Below are positions 61,010 through 64,000 of a stretch of 64,000 nucleotides of DNA, piece after piece (positions within the stretch are counted from its first letter, which is position 1; each line of letters begins with the position of its first letter). The stretch spans positions 372,001 through 436,000 of the forward strand of contig JAHGAU010000011.1 of assembly GCA_019925105.1 (NCBI GenBank), in the 5' to 3' direction. The notes under the pieces were generated by a model. It was not told where the DNA came from. It searched no databases and was given only the letters and a program-made list of their open reading frames with translations. Origin of the DNA: Niebla homalea. Taxonomy: Eukaryota; Ascomycota; Lecanoromycetes; Lecanorales; Ramalinaceae. Position numbers and translations under genes: made by a program.

Positions 61010-64000
61010 AATATTAATTACCTTAATAAACCTATAAAAGTTAATAATCTTTAATAATAATTATAATTAATATATTTTTTATAAGAAAAGATTCTTTTAA
61101 AGTAAGTTAAAACCTTATTAATCCTTATCTTTAAGGCCCGGATTAATAAGAATAAATTATATAGGGGGTATAAATATTATTTATATAATATATAGGGTAG
61201 ATAATAAACCGGTTAAAGTAAAATTTATAAATATAATATATTTCCCAATAAACTTAATTAATCTTATATTTAAGACGTAACTTTTAAACTATAAAGCTTA
61301 ACTTAATATAATGCGGATGGTTTAAACGGTAGTATATGGTTAAAAAAAATTCACTTATAATAAATAAAATAGCCTATTTATAATTAATTTATAAGAACTT
61401 TCCATTATTATAACGGTATTTAACGTATTTTTAACTACTTTTATTTAATCTAATACGTATAAGCCACCTTAGAACTCAGAAATTATTTTAATTAATAAAT
61501 ATATTGACCGGGATAGATTTTAAACGTAAACGCCGTAATAATAATAAAGCTAAAAATATTTATTATATATATTATATTATTAAACGGTTATATTCTTAAT
61601 TATATAAGGGATATTTTAAATTTATAAAAAACCCGTTAAAACTTATTTATACGGACCTTTTAAGGATAATTAACCCTTAAGGATATAACGGAATAATATA
61701 TTATATAACCTTCCGTAATAATAAAATTATAATATTAAAGGTTTACCCGTTAATATATAAATCAGACGTAATTTAACGGTTTAAAAAATTTAAAGCTAGG
61801 TATAAATAACCCCCGGATTAAAAGATTAAACGCCTTTAAACCGATAATAAGGGTAAGTATATATTTAAGGTTTTTTTGGACTATTTAAAATAATATAAGA
61901 TTATTTTTAAGGTAATAATATAAGAAAATCTTAAATAAAATTTAATTAATAAGAAAATTAACCAAAAAATTAATAAGAAAATTAAGGTTATACGGATAAT
62001 AAAGGGTATACTTAAAAGCTTTTAACCAGAATTAATCCAAATAATAAACTATATAATTATACGGATATTATATATATAGCTTAAAAGGTAATATTATATT
62101 AAGCTTAATATAATAAAAAACTAAATATATCCTATATACGGACTTTAAGGTTAATTATATACGTAAGAATAATAGGATATTATATTAAGTTCAATAATAA
62201 ATTAAAACCATATATCTTAATAGATTTTAATAAAGGAATTAATAAATATTTTAAAGTAATTAATTTACGGATAAAACGGTTTAATCTTATAATAAAGAAT
62301 ATATATAATATATATATTAAGGAAAGACGGGTAATACCGTTAAATAACTCGGATTATAATAAATTAATTAACCGGATTTAGGAGCTTAAAAAAGTAAAAA
62401 GGCCTTAATAAAACCTTAATTTAAGGGAGAAGTTTAAAAATTATAGTTTAATTAAAACGGACATTATAAGTATAGGCTTTACTGTTACCGAGCGATTTAT
62501 ACGTCCGGTTATAGTCTTTACTTAATAAATAGCTTTATTGGACCTTTTAAGCTTAATAGCTAAAGACCTAAAGATTAATTATGGTTAAGGATAAAGGTAA
62601 TAAATTAAGAATTTAATTAAAGATAACCCCGGCTTTATATTTCTTAATAAACCGTATAATATATTATTAAATTTACTCTTTTTCTCGGCTTTATTAACCC
62701 GTAATAAGGATAAATTATTATACTTTTTAACCTTAATATCCTTTAAAACGGTTCCGAAGTTAATTAAGCTTAAAACTTATAAAAAAGCTATAATAAATAA
62801 GTATACCCGGATAAATTAGGAGTTAACGGAAAATAATAAATATAATTCCTTTAAAGAGAATAATATTTAAATTTTAATTACGCGGAGTTAGATCCCTACC
62901 GGTATAACGATACTATAAGGACGGTAGGTTTATACCCTTAAACGTACAGTTAATGGCAATATAATTTATTATAAGGCCCGGTAAATAATACGTAATTTCG
63001 AATAATAAAAAAGTATCGATTATAATAAAATATTTATTTCGGTAATAAAATTTATAAACTATAAGGTTCTCTTTACCCTTATAGCAATTAATAACTGGGA
63101 TTTAAAGTAAATAAACGTTAAAATAGCGTTTTTTTACGGTCTTATTGAAGAAAAAGTATATATAAAATAGTTAAAAGGATAAGAAAAAACCGATAAAAAC
63201 GGTAAGAAGCTCTATTATAAGCTTAAGAAGGGCCTATATAAACTGAAGTAATCATTACGATTATAATATAACCGGTTTTAAGAGTTTATAACTATATAGG
63301 GCTTTAAACTTATTTATACGGATTATTATATATTCCTTTACCTTAAAACCGGTACGATCGTAACTATTTATATAAATAATATCCTGGTAACCGGCCCGTT
63401 TAAGTAAGGGATTTAGGACTTAAAGGCTATATTTAATAAGGAATTCTGTATATCTGATTTAAGTTAAATAAGCTATTACCTGAATATTATTATTATTTAG
63501 GATCAATAAAACTAAATAATTTATCTTAATTAAGAAGCTTATATTAAGAAAGTAATATAAAATCACGGTTAATAAAAAGCTTACCCGACGTATATACTTA
63601 TATAAGTCGATTTTAAGCCGGAATTATTATTTAAAGGCTATTAAGTAAAACCGGAATTCAGATAATAATATTAATCGGCCGTAAGTTTATTAATATATAT
63701 TATACTTAATATATAACCGGATATAACCTATATAATAATAATTATTAACCGGTATTCTATAAATCCGTTTTATTAATATTAACTATATATAAAATAAATT
63801 ATACGTTATTTACGGATTATTATATATACTTTTAATTAATATATAAAAGTAAATTTAAGGCTCTTAATAGGTATATTGATTCCGATTTTACGGCTAACTT
63901 TATTTATAAGTTAATTTTAAACTATTTCTTTAATATTAAGAATATACTAATTTATTAATCTTTAAAAAAATAACCAACTATAACGTTATTTATCTATAAA
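61010..64000 (+). pseudogene. Copia-A el6 protease-integrase-RT-RNase H (cut by window edge)
   Basis: A segment near 61220-61380 (VKVKFINIIYFPINLI) matches the end of Copia protease, where VP..VNLIS is usual. Integrase YTDLLRIINP is near 61650, RT LYKLK near 63230 and VYINNILV near 63370, and RNase H DSDFTANF near 63880. Inactivated by stops. Confidence 0.85.

Larger units (their letters stand above)
58680..64000 (+). mobile_element. Copia-A element 4 (el6 in this text), 3' end outside window
   Basis: Fourth Copia-A element, inserted in Copia-B. 5' LTR, primer-binding site, gag, protease, integrase, RT and the start of RNase H are all in order. By comparison with el3, about 600 bp including the 3' LTR lie beyond 64000. 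The 5 bases before the LTR, TAAAA (58675-58679), are the presumed target duplication. The 5' LTR is the least mutated of the family. Confidence 0.9.

Overview
The window is gene-poor, extremely AT-rich DNA made almost entirely of dead transposable elements stacked inside one another. CpA and TpG are scarce and TpA is everywhere. Stops sit exactly where Gln (CAA/CAG) or Trp codons are expected, for example in the Copia RT and RNase H motifs. This is the signature of repeat-induced point mutation (RIP), so the source is most likely a filamentous ascomycete (Pezizomycotina), from an AT isochore or pericentromeric block. I see no intact host gene, tRNA or rRNA.

Layout, left to right. 1-6277: two minus-strand Tad1-like LINEs (A, B), B broken by A. 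6278-9969: 3' part of a plus-strand Copia element (family A, el1). From 10007 a second Copia-A element (el2) starts and is split into three pieces (10007-13359, 21737-22652, 51600-53040). The first gap holds a complete Copia-A element (el3, 13360-21736, 5-bp target duplication GGTTA), which itself carries two 725-bp SINE-like retroposons and one 977-bp MITE-like element with an 8-bp target duplication. The second gap holds LINE E (22653-51599), whose reverse transcriptase is split at 25077/48219 by a 23.1-kb insertion. That insertion has inverted terminal arrays of an 11-bp palindrome, GC-rich minisatellites just inside each end, several internal tandem repeats and no recognisable protein. It is in turn invaded by LINE C (37628-43392, complete, 13-bp target duplication) and a 336-bp LINE fragment (30440-30775). 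After el2 ends at 53040 come a minus-strand Copia-B (53041-53844), a minus-strand Copia-C inside it (53845-55850), a plus-strand Copia-B (55851-58679) and a fourth Copia-A (el6, 58680 to the window edge).

The elements explain one another. Copia-A and Copia-B share a primer-binding site that matches the anticodon arm of initiator methionine tRNA. The LINE has a 3' (AATC)n tail, and the 725-bp retroposon carries a copy of the LINE 3' end, so it was probably mobilised by LINE machinery. Target duplications and rejoined reading frames give a relative order of insertion.

The object most likely to be undescribed is the 23-kb insertion (about 17 kb after removing younger LINEs). Its boundaries are well supported because the LINE E reading frame resumes on its other side, but its coding content is too degraded to read by eye. 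All gene limits below are approximate because every frame is riddled with stops.
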